Positions 49,722 to 57,988 of a stretch of 64,000 nt of DNA are shown in pieces. This DNA comes from Streptomyces albipurpureus. Lineage in GTDB: Bacteria > Actinomycetota > Actinomycetes > Streptomycetales > Streptomycetaceae. Under the pieces are notes generated by a model that saw only the letters and a list, made by a program, of their open reading frames with translations, was not told the origin of the DNA and made no database searches. The position numbers were made by a program, and so were the translations under genes. How positions within the stretch are numbered: the stretch's first letter is position 1; the number at the start of each line of letters is the position of its first letter. The stretch lies in assembly GCF_023701525.1 (NCBI RefSeq), contig NZ_JAMQAW010000029.1:112802-176801 (forward strand), read 5' to 3'.

Positions 49722-51382
49722 GCGCCGCGTTCCTGACGGCTGCCGAACTGCGGGACGGTGGCCCAGAGGGGCTGACCAAGGCGCTCGAACGGACCCTGTG
49801 GCACCTGGGATTCCAGGACGTCCGCGTCATCGACGGCGCCCACGACCATGGTGCCGACCTGCTCGCGGTCCGCGACCGGGAGCAGTGGGTGTTTCAGAGC
49901 AAGTGGAAGGCGCACGGCACAGCCGACCACGCGGGCGTCGACGACCTTGAGCGCGCTCGCACTCACTACCGCGCCGATAAGGCCGTCCTGGTGACCAACA
50001 CGACCATCACCGCGTCGGCTGAGGCACGGCGTCGGGCGCTGGCGGGGATCGGCGTCGACATCAGCCTGTGGCATGGGGCCACCTTGGAGGCCATCGGCCA
50101 GAGGATGCCCGACCGTGTGCCCGCCCCCTACAACCTGCGGCCTTACCAGGAGTTGGCCGTGTCCGCGATCGAGCGGGACCTCGACGCCGCAGGAACGGCG
50201 CTGCTGGTCCTGGCGACGGGGCTGGGTAAGACGGTCGTCGGCGGCGAGGTCATCGGCAATCTCCTCGCCTCGACTCCGGACGCGCGCGTCCTGGTCGTCG
50301 CGCACATGCGCGACCTGGTCGGCCAGTTGGAGAAGGCGCTGTGGCGGCACCTCCCGAAGGGTGTACCCACCCGGCTCCTCACTGGTGAGAGCAAGCCCGA
50401 GGCCCTCAACGGTGTCGTGGTCGCGACCGTCGAGTCGGCGCTGTCCGCCGTACGCGTGGGCTACGAACCCGATCTCATCATGATCGACGAGACCCACCAC
50501 GTGGCTGAGACCGGCAGGTTTGCGGAACTTCTCGATCTGTGTGGGGCTGCGGGGCGATTCGGAGTCACCGCCACCCCTTGGCGTGGCGACAAGTTCGACA
50601 TCACCGCCCGCTTCGGTCAACCCAGCTTCAAGATGGGCATCGCCGAGGGCATGGCGGCGGGCTATCTGTCGGCCGTCGACTACAAGCTGTACGCGGATGG
50701 TGTCGACTGGGACGCCGTCCAAGACATCAGCCGTCACGGCTACTCGATCAAGGACCTTAACCGGCGTCTGTTCCTCCCCCAGCGAGACGAGGAGATCGTC
50801 GAGCACCTACGGGCGGCGTGGCGGGAGACCGCCGAACCCCGCGCCATCGTGTTCTGCCAGACAATCGAGCACGCCGAGCACATGGCGGGCCTCCTCGCCG
50901 TCTCAGACCCGGCGTGGGTCAATGCCTCCCACTTGCATAGTGGTCTGTCGAAGCGTCACCGCGACGTCCTACTCAACGAGTTCCGTCTCGGCCGTGTCCC
51001 AGTGATCACCTGCGTGGACGTGTTCAATGAGGGCGTCGACGTGCCGGACGTGAACCTGATCGCCTTCCTGCGCGTCACTCACAGCCGGAGGATCTTCGTG
51101 CAGCAGCTCGGCCGCGGGCTGCGACTGAGCCCCGGCAAGAAGGCTTTGAAGGTCCTCGACTTCGTAACCGATATTCGCCGCGCCGCAGCGGTACTGAACC
51201 TGCGCCGCACGCTAGAGGCTGAAGACACCGAGCACCTGGAACTCCCGCACGTCTCCCGGATCGAGTTTCAGGACGAGACGGTCGGCTCCCTGATGGACAT
51301 GTGGATCCAGGACGCCGCCGACCTTGAGACCGCGGCAGACGAAGTCCGCCTCCAGTTCCCCCTGCCGAAAGGAATTCTGTGA
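49718..51382 (+). CDS. Mrr-like nuclease domain fused to SF2 helicase
   Basis: A 554-residue protein. Residues 1-125 carry a PD-(D/E)xK fold of the Mrr type: LTKALERTLWHLGF, HGADLLAV (D47) and WVFQSKWK (Q60-x-K62). From about 135 there is a DEAD/DEAH helicase: YNLRPYQELAV, LATGLGKTVVGGEV (Walker A), MIDETHH (DEAH-type), VTATPWRGD, then helicase C with HSGLSKRHRD, NEGVDVPDVN and QQLGRGLRLSPGK. It could translocate on and cut DNA. GTG start overlapping the GHKL gene; its stop overlaps the next gene. Confidence 0.9.
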   Translation: MSAAFLTAAELRDGGPEGLTKALERTLWHLGFQDVRVIDGAHDHGADLLAVRDREQWVFQSKWKAHGTADHAGVDDLERARTHYRADKAVLVTNTTITASAEARRRALAGIGVDISLWHGATLEAIGQRMPDRVPAPYNLRPYQELAVSAIERDLDAAGTALLVLATGLGKTVVGGEVIGNLLASTPDARVLVVAHMRDLVGQLEKALWRHLPKGVPTRLLTGESKPEALNGVVVATVESALSAVRVGYEPDLIMIDETHHVAETGRFAELLDLCGAAGRFGVTATPWRGDKFDITARFGQPSFKMGIAEGMAAGYLSAVDYKLYADGVDWDAVQDISRHGYSIKDLNRRLFLPQRDEEIVEHLRAAWRETAEPRAIVFCQTIEHAEHMAGLLAVSDPAWVNASHLHSGLSKRHRDVLLNEFRLGRVPVITCVDVFNEGVDVPDVNLIAFLRVTHSRRIFVQQLGRGLRLSPGKKALKVLDFVTDIRRAAAVLNLRRTLEAEDTEHLELPHVSRIEFQDETVGSLMDMWIQDAADLETAADEVRLQFPLPKGIL

Positions 51383-51978
51383 CCGACTACAAGATCCCGC
51401 CCGTCGTCGAGAAGGCCGTGGTCACACGGATCTACGCCCAGGCCGACGATGCACAGTGGCCACACCTCCAGGACACGGACCGCACCCGCCTTTACCGGGA
51501 GTGGACGGAGGACCCGGATATCGGCGGCCGCCTCCTCGACTTCGTGGGGCAGCGGGCCAACATCCGCCCCTGGCTGAAGGACTGCCCCATGAAGGAGTAC
51601 GAACGGGCACGGCGAGGCGAGGGCAAGTACGCCAAGTATGTGTCGCGACCGGCTGCGACGCTCGAGCAGATGGTCGCAGCGACCCTCGGCCCTGGCTGGG
51701 AGGTCATCCCGGGGACCACCCAGCAGAAGCCGATGCGCGCCAAAATCCGCGAGGTCGGGACGGAGGACGAGGAGCAACACTTCGTGGCCGGCACTGCGGC
51801 GAACCTCAAGCACCTCGCGTGGCCCGCGATCCTCGATCGGTCCACCGGGGAGACCTGGCCCTGGACGATCTGCGTCGTCGATCCGTTCCGCGCTCCCGTG
51901 CCGCCCGAGAAGAAGGGGGAACACCGGCGCGTGGCCGAGTTCCTCGGCGTGCGGGTCGTCTATTTCAACGAGATGTAG
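51379..51978 (+). CDS. Hypothetical protein of the defence operon
   Basis: A 199-residue protein with no named family. It has a helical N-terminus (PPVVEKAVVTRIYAQADDAQW) and a C-terminal alpha/beta part (LGPGWEVIPGTTQQKPMRAKI...NLKHLAWPAILDRSTGETWPWTICVVDPFRAPVPPEKKGEHRRVAEFLGVRVVYFN). It starts with GTG overlapping the helicase stop and lies 9 bp from the next gene, so it is an obligate operon member, probably a partner of the helicase or ATPase. Confidence 0.75.
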   Translation: MTDYKIPPVVEKAVVTRIYAQADDAQWPHLQDTDRTRLYREWTEDPDIGGRLLDFVGQRANIRPWLKDCPMKEYERARRGEGKYAKYVSRPAATLEQMVAATLGPGWEVIPGTTQQKPMRAKIREVGTEDEEQHFVAGTAANLKHLAWPAILDRSTGETWPWTICVVDPFRAPVPPEKKGEHRRVAEFLGVRVVYFNEM

Positions 51979-51987
51979 GGGAATTCG

Positions 51988-53340
51988 ATGGGGGACGAGT
52001 GGTCGATGGGCGAGTGGCTCGCCAGGGCGTGGGAGACCGGAGCCCTCGACGAGCGCGAGCGGGCCGTCATCGTGGGCCGGTCTGAGGGCCAGACGCTGGA
52101 CGAGGTCGGGGCTGCGCTCGGGCTGAGCCGCGAGCGCGCGCGCCAGATCCAGAACCGAGCGCGGAAGCGCCTCGCAGCGATGGCGGACGTCATCCAGGAT
52201 GGTTGGCGTGAGTCGGCCCGCGCCGCAGGTGCGGGCCCGGCCACCTCGCGAGGCGCCTTCGCTGCCGCACTCGGGGTAGTCGACCACGTGGCGCTGGGGG
52301 AGCTGCTAGCCGCAGCGGGCCTGGACGCGCCACGGACGTGGGCGGGGCCTCTGCGCGGGTGGTGGAGTACCGACCCCTGCGCGCTGGGTGGAGCCCTGCG
52401 CCGTCTCGTCGACGCCGCGCCCTTCCGTGGCGACGACCTCGGCCGGGCAGCCTCCGAGGCCGGACTACCTGCAGATATCCCCCTGATCTGGCTCCTGAGC
52501 CACTCCGAGTCTCGGCTAGCCCTGAGCACTGACGGGCACTGGGTCCGCCGAAAGGCGCGAGGGCGCGACGCCGCGTATCTGTGGCTATTGGAGACTGGAC
52601 GTGCCTGCCGGCCAAACGAGTTGCTCGCCCCGATGGCCGCGACGACCGTCGCTGCCGTGCGGGAGGCGCTACGACGTGACGACCGGTTTCGGCAGATCCG
52701 TCCCGAGGGCACCTGGGCCCTGGCCGAGTGGACGCACCTACGCGCGTCCACGTATACCACCGCTGTGGACGCGGTGGTCGCGGTGGTCACGGAGTCGGGG
52801 CCCCTATCCCGGGCGCGGCTCTTCTCCAAGGTGACGGAGCTTTACCCGGTCACCCCGTGGCGTCTGAAACAGTGCCTGCTCAGTAGCCAGCTCGGCGAGA
52901 CCGGCAATGGCCTCGTCGACCTCGTTTCCCGCGGCGCTCGCCCCTTCGAGGAGGAAGAACCGCCCCGGCCAAACACGATCGCCGCCGAAGGCGAAATCGT
53001 GGGCGTGCGGATTCTTGTGAACCCGGACGTCCTGCGCGGCAGTGGCGTCGCTGTACACACCTGGCTGACCTGGCGACTTGGGCTGCGCCGGGCCCCGATG
53101 AGCCGCACGTTCACGACTTCCGGCGACTGCTCGCCGCTCGTCGTCCGACGCGGCACCAGCAGCGCCCAGCTCTCCAGCCTCCGCCGCCACGCGCTCGAAC
53201 TCAAGGTCGTCGACGGCTGCGTACTTGCCGTCCTCCTCCGCCTCGACGACGGCACCGCGCGCGTCGGACACGGCTGCGTGCCGGACACCTGCCCGGCACG
53301 GCAGACGCAGGGAGCGACTCCGTCGACGGCGAACGTCTGA
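51988..53340 (+). CDS. Protein with sigma-70 region-4-like HTH
   Basis: A 450-residue protein. Residues about 18-58 (LDERERAVIVGRSEGQTLDEVGAALGLSRERARQIQNRARKRL) are a sigma-70 region 4 helix-turn-helix. No region 2 is present, so it is not a normal sigma factor. The remaining 390 residues contain repeated winged-helix-like segments (YTTAVDAVVAVVTESGPLSRARLFSKVTELYPVTPWRLKQCL) and a C-terminal beta-rich domain. It could be the DNA-recognition or regulatory component of the operon. ATG at 51988. Confidence 0.75.
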   Translation: MGDEWSMGEWLARAWETGALDERERAVIVGRSEGQTLDEVGAALGLSRERARQIQNRARKRLAAMADVIQDGWRESARAAGAGPATSRGAFAAALGVVDHVALGELLAAAGLDAPRTWAGPLRGWWSTDPCALGGALRRLVDAAPFRGDDLGRAASEAGLPADIPLIWLLSHSESRLALSTDGHWVRRKARGRDAAYLWLLETGRACRPNELLAPMAATTVAAVREALRRDDRFRQIRPEGTWALAEWTHLRASTYTTAVDAVVAVVTESGPLSRARLFSKVTELYPVTPWRLKQCLLSSQLGETGNGLVDLVSRGARPFEEEEPPRPNTIAAEGEIVGVRILVNPDVLRGSGVAVHTWLTWRLGLRRAPMSRTFTTSGDCSPLVVRRGTSSAQLSSLRRHALELKVVDGCVLAVLLRLDDGTARVGHGCVPDTCPARQTQGATPSTANV

Positions 53341-53443
53341 TGCGACTCGGCGCCGATGACCGCACCCCCTCGAAGTGGCAAAGCGCCAGAGGGGTCACAG
53401 ACCGAGCAGTTACCTCAAAGCGGCTCCCAATGACGAGGGGAAC

Positions 53444-54004
53444 ATGAATCAACTCGAACTGCGCGGTGTAGAGCACCAGCTCCGCGAAGCGCTACAAGAC
53501 ACTGCCCTGAGTTGGGTGCTCGACGATGTAGACGCGGCAATCGCCGCAGGAGTGCCCGAGGAGAAGATCCTCCGCCGACGCCAGCAGCGCCGCGGTGATG
53601 ACTCCCCTGCCGCGAGCCCGGCCGCAGCAGCAGCTCGATACGAGGTCGTGGACCGCAGTGTGCTTGGCCTCGGCGAGTACGAGGCATCGCGCAAGCGGGG
53701 GACGCTGGTCATCGCCACGCGATCCATGACGGATGAGGAGCGCGTCCAGCTCCTCCTGGATGCCGTGAGGCGAGTCCTCGTTGAACTGCCTGAAATTGAA
53801 CTGGAGGTGCTGAAGACGCTCTGGACCGAGCCCGAGGGTGACACTGGCAGCCGGAGCATCGTCGAGGCGGTCGTGTTCGAGCCGGACGAAAGCGCTCGAT
53901 CGCGCCGTAGTCGAACAGAGTTCCAGGGAAATCGGACGCCGACTGAACGACGTATCCACGTCAGCCAACTGCTGGCCGACGTGACGAGGGAGGTTGTCAG
54001 TTGA
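53444..54004 (+). CDS. Hypothetical protein preceding the nuclease
   Basis: A 186-residue acidic protein of unknown family: LRGVEHQLREALQDTALSWVLDDVDAAIAAGVPEEKILRRR, an Ala-rich linker, then RYEVVDRSVLGLGEYEASRKRGTLVIATRSMTDEERVQLLLDAVRRVLVELPEIE. The ATG at 53444 follows GAGGGG. The stop overlaps the TTG start of the nuclease gene (TTGA), so the two are translated together, consistent with a regulator or antitoxin-like partner of the nuclease (inference). Confidence 0.7.
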   Translation: MNQLELRGVEHQLREALQDTALSWVLDDVDAAIAAGVPEEKILRRRQQRRGDDSPAASPAAAAARYEVVDRSVLGLGEYEASRKRGTLVIATRSMTDEERVQLLLDAVRRVLVELPEIELEVLKTLWTEPEGDTGSRSIVEAVVFEPDESARSRRSRTEFQGNRTPTERRIHVSQLLADVTREVVS

Positions 54005-54681
54005 GCACGGTCGACCGCCTAGTCAACGAAATCAAGAGCCTGCTGGCGGCAGGGGCGGTGTCGTACGACTCTGCTTCGAAGCCGTCCGACGTCTATGAGG
54101 GCTTCATCTTCTCCCTGATCGTCGCCACAGCCAGTCGGCACGGTGCCACTGTCACTTACGAAGACGTCTACGGGGTGAAGGCCAGCAGCCTTGTCTTCCG
54201 GACGGGGCCCGGCCACCTATACAGCAGAAGCCAGCCCTTCACTCACGCTGTGATCGAGTTCGACGGCGCTCCCGCCCTTGAAGTCCACCTCGGCGTCTAC
54301 GTGACCGGCTCGTCGGGCGTCCTGCACGAGTGCGATGTGCTGGTGTTGCCAGCCGAGGAAGCCGCCCTGAGCCGGGCACAGGGCATCGCACCACGAGGCA
54401 GTCAGAGCGTCCTCGTCGTCGAGTGCAAGTACTACGTCTCCAACCTCGGCATCGGTCTCGCGCGGAACTTCGAGGGACTACGCGCCGACATTCGCACCCA
54501 GAACGAACTCTTCGTCGCCAACACCAGATCATCGAGCATCGTGCGGTACCTCGATGCCCGGAAGAGAGGATTCGAGCCGGACGTGGTACCCAACTCGCCG
54601 CAGGCAGGCTATCTACAGGCGGAGATCAGGAAAACCTTCAAGAGCTACCTGAGCAAGCACTCACCCTCAACGGTGATCTGA
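54001..54681 (+). CDS. PD-(D/E)xK nuclease-like protein
   Basis: A 226-residue protein. VLHECDVLVLPAEE (D112) and SVLVVECKYYVSNLGIGLARNFEGL (E141-x-K143) make the PD-(D/E)xK core of restriction-type endonucleases. The N-terminal part YEGFIFSLIVATASRHGATVTYEDVYG is helical. It is the last gene of the defence operon, 79 bp from the right arm-type repeats. TTG start at 54001. A DNA-cutting effector role is inferred from the motif. Confidence 0.75.
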   Translation: MSTVDRLVNEIKSLLAAGAVSYDSASKPSDVYEGFIFSLIVATASRHGATVTYEDVYGVKASSLVFRTGPGHLYSRSQPFTHAVIEFDGAPALEVHLGVYVTGSSGVLHECDVLVLPAEEAALSRAQGIAPRGSQSVLVVECKYYVSNLGIGLARNFEGLRADIRTQNELFVANTRSSSIVRYLDARKRGFEPDVVPNSPQAGYLQAEIRKTFKSYLSKHSPSTVI

Positions 54682-54759
54682 GCCCGCCGATCGAGCGCCG
54701 CGCGCCAAGGATTCCGCGCAAGCCGATACTGCGGGACATGCGGCCTCAGCAGCCGTCGG

Positions 54760-54780
54760 CTGGGAGCCATCTGGGAGCCA
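54760..54780. repeat. Putative integrase arm-type sites, right end
   Basis: CTGGGAGCCA occurs at 54760-54769 and 54771-54780 (11-bp period), 105 bp from the attR core. The octamer TGGGAGCC and its 11-bp spacing match the pair at 12504-12524 near attL. Bases 54682-54884 hold no gene. Confidence 0.65.
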
Positions 54781-54884
54781 ACCCGCTCTCCATCCCCCTT
54801 CGGCACCAACCGAGACCACCTCACCCCGACACCCTGAACAGGCAAAACGACAAACCAACCGGTGATGATCACGCCCGGCCCTCA

Positions 54885-54930
54885 TTCGGGACGAAGAGGT
54901 CGTGGGTTCAAATCCCGCCACCCCGACAGC
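54885..54930 (+). repeat. attR core (46-bp direct repeat)
   Basis: An exact copy of 12391-12436, the 3' portion of tRNA-Pro from the anticodon loop onwards. No 5' half precedes it, so it is not a functional tRNA. It marks the right boundary of the island. Confidence 0.93.
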
Positions 54931-54942
54931 TAAACAGCAGAT

Positions 54943-54976
54943 CAGGGCCGGTTTCCCTTCGGGGAGGTCGGCCCTG
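54943..54976 (+). terminator. Original chromosomal tRNA-Pro terminator
   Basis: CAGGGCCG / CGGCCCTG outer stem and TCCC-TTCG-GGGA inner stem with an internal G-T-rich bulge, 12 bp after the attR core. It is the terminator that followed the tRNA before integration. Confidence 0.75.
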
Positions 54977-55452
54977 GCTGCGTTGAATCTGGGTGTTGGG
55001 TGTCGACTGGGTGTGATCTTGGTCGGCGGTTCACGCCTCGGTGGCACGCTGCTGCAACAGGCAGTCGAGGACCAGCACCGCAGTGCCCTAGCGGCGGGGA
55101 CGACTCCTTCGGAGCCTTCACGCCGAGATGGGCGTTCATGTCTCCGAAGCCGGGCGTACAGTCGAGCGAGTCGACCGCATCTCGACCGAATCGGCAACGC
55201 TCCCCGCACTCTGTCGCTCTCCACCCAGTGCTTCCTCTACCCGCACAAGTCCGAGGCACTGTCCCGCGACGGCGATCACCAGAGGGCCAGCACAGCCCTC
55301 AACACGACAGACGGTGGGTGATGCCCGGGCTGGTTCGGCGAGGCACGAGGGAAGTCGGCGGAGGGCAAGTTGCTGCTCCGCACGGGGCAGGTGGAGCGAG
55401 CGACGCGTTCTCTGGGAACTTGCCGACCGGGGAACCTGACCGAGTAGGCCGC
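54977..55452. other. Decayed chromosomal sequence next to attR
   Basis: About 475 bp with frames on both strands but no convincing gene, start or motif. It is probably the eroded 5' part of the serine hydrolase locus and older insertions at this tRNA. Confidence 0.4.
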
Positions 55453-56001
55453 ATGGTGTACCCGAGGCCGCACGTCGACCTCACAACCGTGCCCGGGGAA
55501 TCGATCCCCAAAGACTGCCGCGCACTCGTGGCGGCCTGGCGCGACCCGAACTCGCTCAGCAACAGGGCATACGCGGTCGCCGACCCGAAGAACATCGACT
55601 TCAGCTCCCCCGATGTCCAGGCCGCGGAACTCACCTCGTCCAACGGCATCGGCACCGCGCACGCATTGGCCCGTACGTACGCCGCGCTGATCCGCGAGGT
55701 GGACGGTGCTCGCCTGCTCACCCCGGAGACGCTGGCCTCGGCATCCGAGGAGCAGGTCGGCGGAGAGGACCAGGTGATGGTAGCGCCGAGCCGGTTTGGC
55801 ATCGGATACATGCTGCCCACCAAGGCCATCCCTATGACCGGCCCGGCCGCCTTCGGCCACACTGGACGTGGTGGCTCACTCGGCTTCGCCGATCCGGAGC
55901 ACGGCATCGCGTTCGGGTACGTCATGAACCACATATCCGGAGGGCCCGACGGCATTCGAGCGACAGCACTGGCCGAGGCGGTGCGGGAGTCACTGGCCTG
56001 A
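55453..56001 (+). pseudogene. 5'-truncated serine hydrolase (beta-lactamase family)
   Basis: 182 codons that read as the C-terminal half of a class C beta-lactamase/D-alanyl-D-alanine-carboxypeptidase-type protein: WRDPNSLSNRAYAVADPKNIDFSSPDVQAAELTSSNGIGTAHALARTYAALIRE, then SRFGIGYML, FGHTGRGGSLGFADPEHGIAFGYVMNHI (HxG active-site motif). The N-terminal SxxK and YxN elements are missing, so the fragment cannot be an active enzyme. The truncation lies close to attR. Confidence 0.75.
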
Positions 56002-56071
56002 TTTCCCGGGAGCCTTCTGCGAGCATGGTCTCTCCCGCTCAGCCTGGGCCGGGCGAAACGGGGGGCACGCG

Positions 56072-56575
56072 ATGGAACCGAGAAGTGCTGCAGCGGTTGG
56101 ACGGGACTTCCCCTACACCGCGCGAACCACGTGCTACGTCGAGATCCACAAGGACGGCCACGTCACCCACGGCACGGACCGGGCGACGTACGAGCGGGTA
56201 AAGGCAGGCGAGTCCAAGCTGTACGCGGTGTGGCCCGGGGAGTGGTCCAGCCATCTGTTCGTGATCGATGACCTGGACGAGTACGCCAAAGCCCACGGCA
56301 TCAAACATGACGTGCAGCGGACAGGGCTGGCCGAGCATGTGCACCAGGTCCGCTGGACCGAGTCGGGCGGTGAGCAGAACCCTCGCAGCCCGTACATCGG
56401 CATCAGTGTCTCGTTGGATTGCGGGTGCAAGATCCAGAGCCTCGCCGTGTTCGCCGCGCAGATGCGAGAGCAGAAGGGCTGGGCTGTGGCCACCTCGGGC
56501 GGGTGGGGCAGCAGCAGCGGACCTGAGGGCGCCACATACTCGCTCCGGGTCCGCCGCAAGAGCCTGACCGCCTGA
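56072..56575 (+). CDS. Hypothetical protein
   Basis: A 167-residue soluble protein: VGRDFPYTARTTCYVEIHKDGHVTHGTDRATYERVKAGESKLYAVWPGEWSSHLFVIDDLDEYAKAHGI, later GISVSLDCGCKIQSLAVFAAQMREQKGW. No family is recognised. It starts at ATG 56072 and stands alone. Similar small proteins occur near polymorphic-toxin loci in Streptomyces, but that is context only. Confidence 0.65.
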   Translation: MEPRSAAAVGRDFPYTARTTCYVEIHKDGHVTHGTDRATYERVKAGESKLYAVWPGEWSSHLFVIDDLDEYAKAHGIKHDVQRTGLAEHVHQVRWTESGGEQNPRSPYIGISVSLDCGCKIQSLAVFAAQMREQKGWAVATSGGWGSSSGPEGATYSLRVRRKSLTA

Positions 56576-56793
56576 GCGATCATGGTTAGGTTCCCGCACG
56601 GCGCTGTCGGGACAGTCAGCGGCGGAATCCGCGATGTGGGGCTCGGCGCCACGCCGTAGCCGATACCGCGGGGCGCGCTGGTGACGATCGTGGAGCGCCA
56701 GGTCGGTGCCGGGGCCGACCGCCCGGTTGAGCGGCATGGCGAAGCCTAGCGCGGTGTGGCACAGGGCCCGCAAGCCCCCCATCGCTGTAGCGC

Positions 56794-56817
56794 GGCTGTG
56801 GCTGTGGCTGTGGCTGT
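56794..56817. repeat. GGCTGT hexamer repeat (four copies)
   Basis: GGCTGT is repeated four times in tandem in a non-coding stretch. It is a simple-sequence repeat that indicates relaxed constraint. Confidence 0.85.
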
Positions 56818-56833
56818 GAGGAATCGGTGGGCG

Positions 56834-56923
56834 ACCCAGAGTATGGATGTAGGCCGGCGGGGTGGCGTCGGCGAGTTCTGCGCGGATGTTGGTCCGGTCG
56901 AGGCCCATGGCGGTCTGCGTTGG
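56834..56923 (-). pseudogene. Possible scrap of a DNA methyltransferase C-terminus
   Basis: The minus strand reads PTQTAMGLDRTNIRAELADATPPAYIHTLG, which resembles the AMGIDWM...LxxAIPPAYTEHLG C-terminal motif of actinobacterial cytosine methyltransferases. No other motif survives around it. The rest of 56576-57020 contains no gene. Confidence 0.3.
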
Positions 56924-57020
56924 GGAGCGGCAGGCGCTTGGCCGCCTCAGTCCCCGTAGACGGCGAGGGCGCGCGCGGCTCCCAATCGGCGGCGTCCGCA
57001 GGCGTTGGGGTGTGGCGGGC

Positions 57021-57671
57021 TCATCGTCGGTGGAGTCGTTGGGCGAGTTCGACGAGCCAGCCTCCGGGGGCATAGTGCTCGGGTGGGTCGACCTCCATGC
57101 CGAGCTCGGCCAGTGCGAGCGCGTAGTCGGGCTCGGTCAGCGGGAGGGTCAGCAGGTCGTACAACTCGCCGGTCAGCTGGGCGATCAGGCCTGGGTCGGT
57201 GGTGTCCAGGTAGTCCTGCAACGCGGCGTCATGGTCGTCGAACTCGTCGGGCATGTCCTGGGAGAACCAACCGCCGAGGAACTGCGCCAGCTCCGGGAAG
57301 CGGGCGTGCCACTCCCAGTGGGTCTGCGGGGTGGCGGGCGGCGGCGCCTGGCCGGTTTCGACGCTCTCCCTGAGCAGGTCGGCGAGGCGTACCAGCCATG
57401 CCTGGATCTCGGAGTCGGGCAGTCCGACGTCCGGTACGGGGTAGAACTCGCCGAGGCGCAACCGCAGCCTGCCCGGCGGGTTGTCGGCGTACTCGCGTAG
57501 TTGCTGCTCCGCCGTGGCGATGGCCCAGGGGCGGGTGCGCCAGGTGTGGCGGAGGTAGGCCGTCAGTGGCTCGTCGTCGTGGGCCGTGCGGCCCAGGTAG
57601 GACCGGACTACATGATCCAACTCGCCGTACTTGCGGTCGTGTTCGAGGGGCTTCAGGGACACGGATGCCAC
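57021..57671 (-). CDS. CdiI-type immunity protein
   Basis: A 216-residue protein. HARFPELAQFLGGWFSQDMPDEFDDHDAALQDYLDTTDPGLIAQLTGELYDLL matches contact-dependent-inhibition immunity proteins (acidic, helical, FxxLxxFLGxxFxQD). The N-terminal half (YGELDHVVRSYLGRTAHDDEPLTAYLRHTWRTRP) looks like a second related unit. It is the last gene of the minus-strand toxin operon, 2 bp from the preceding gene. It would bind and block a nuclease toxin in the cytoplasm, probably the RNase A-like domain encoded upstream (inference). Confidence 0.75.
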   Translation of the reverse strand: MASVSLKPLEHDRKYGELDHVVRSYLGRTAHDDEPLTAYLRHTWRTRPWAIATAEQQLREYADNPPGRLRLRLGEFYPVPDVGLPDSEIQAWLVRLADLLRESVETGQAPPPATPQTHWEWHARFPELAQFLGGWFSQDMPDEFDDHDAALQDYLDTTDPGLIAQLTGELYDLLTLPLTEPDYALALAELGMEVDPPEHYAPGGWLVELAQRLHRR

Positions 57672-57673
57672 CT

Positions 57674-57979
57674 CTAGAGGTAGATGGGGAAGGTGGCGTG
57701 CACGGTGAAGCCGTGGGGGCTCTCGGTGCTCCGCCTGAGGACGACACGAGCGGCACGCACATCGACGGGTTCAAGCCCGGCGAGCATCATCGCCTGGAGT
57801 AGTACGCGCCCGACCGGTTCGGGCCGCGAGGGCCAGGCCGCCTCGATGGTGAGGCGCAGCCGTGTCGACTGGGCCAGCCACCGGTGAATGCGCTGCTCGT
57901 TCGCGGTCACGACCTGCTGGGTAGCCCACTGGGCGGTCTCCCGGTCGGGATAGGAAGCGGATCGGTTCGGAGTCGACAC
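57674..57979 (-). CDS. Orphan RNase A-like toxin half domain
   Basis: A 101-residue protein: ASYPDRETAQWATQQVVTANEQRIHRWLAQS...VGRVLLQAMMLAG...RVVLRRSTESPHGFTVHATFPIYL. It matches the C-terminal two thirds of the bacterial RNase A-like CdiA-CT domain. The first catalytic His segment (HVGKT in the full toxin upstream) is missing. It may be an inactive toxin remnant kept as a cassette, or an accessory of the immunity function. It is encoded tightly between the 222-aa and CdiI genes. Confidence 0.65.
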   Translation of the reverse strand: MSTPNRSASYPDRETAQWATQQVVTANEQRIHRWLAQSTRLRLTIEAAWPSRPEPVGRVLLQAMMLAGLEPVDVRAARVVLRRSTESPHGFTVHATFPIYL

Positions 57980-57988
57980 GGTGCGACC

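Larger units (their letters stand above)
12437..54930. mobile_element. 42.5-kb integrated mobilizable genomic island in tRNA-Pro
   Basis: The island is bounded by the 46-bp tRNA-Pro repeats and by paired TGGGAGCC repeats just inside both ends. It carries a tyrosine integrase, excisionase, XRE regulator, replication initiator with AAA+ partner, DUF2637 membrane protein, MobC and MobA relaxase. Cargo is a HEPN protein, an unfamiliar biosynthetic operon with a GluRS, and a defence block. The backbone resembles actinomycete integrative elements, but the FtsK/TraB translocase is missing and a MOB relaxase is present instead. Transfer would therefore need a helper secretion system (inference). Confidence 0.88.

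Noticed and set aside
54885..54930. Second tRNA-Pro gene
   Set aside because: Only the 3' part from the anticodon loop is present and no acceptor or D-arm 5' half precedes it; it is the attR repeat.
12437..54930. Insertion sequence or transposon boundaries inside the island
   Set aside because: No transposase gene, terminal inverted repeats or target duplications were recognised; the only mobility enzymes are the integrase and the relaxase.
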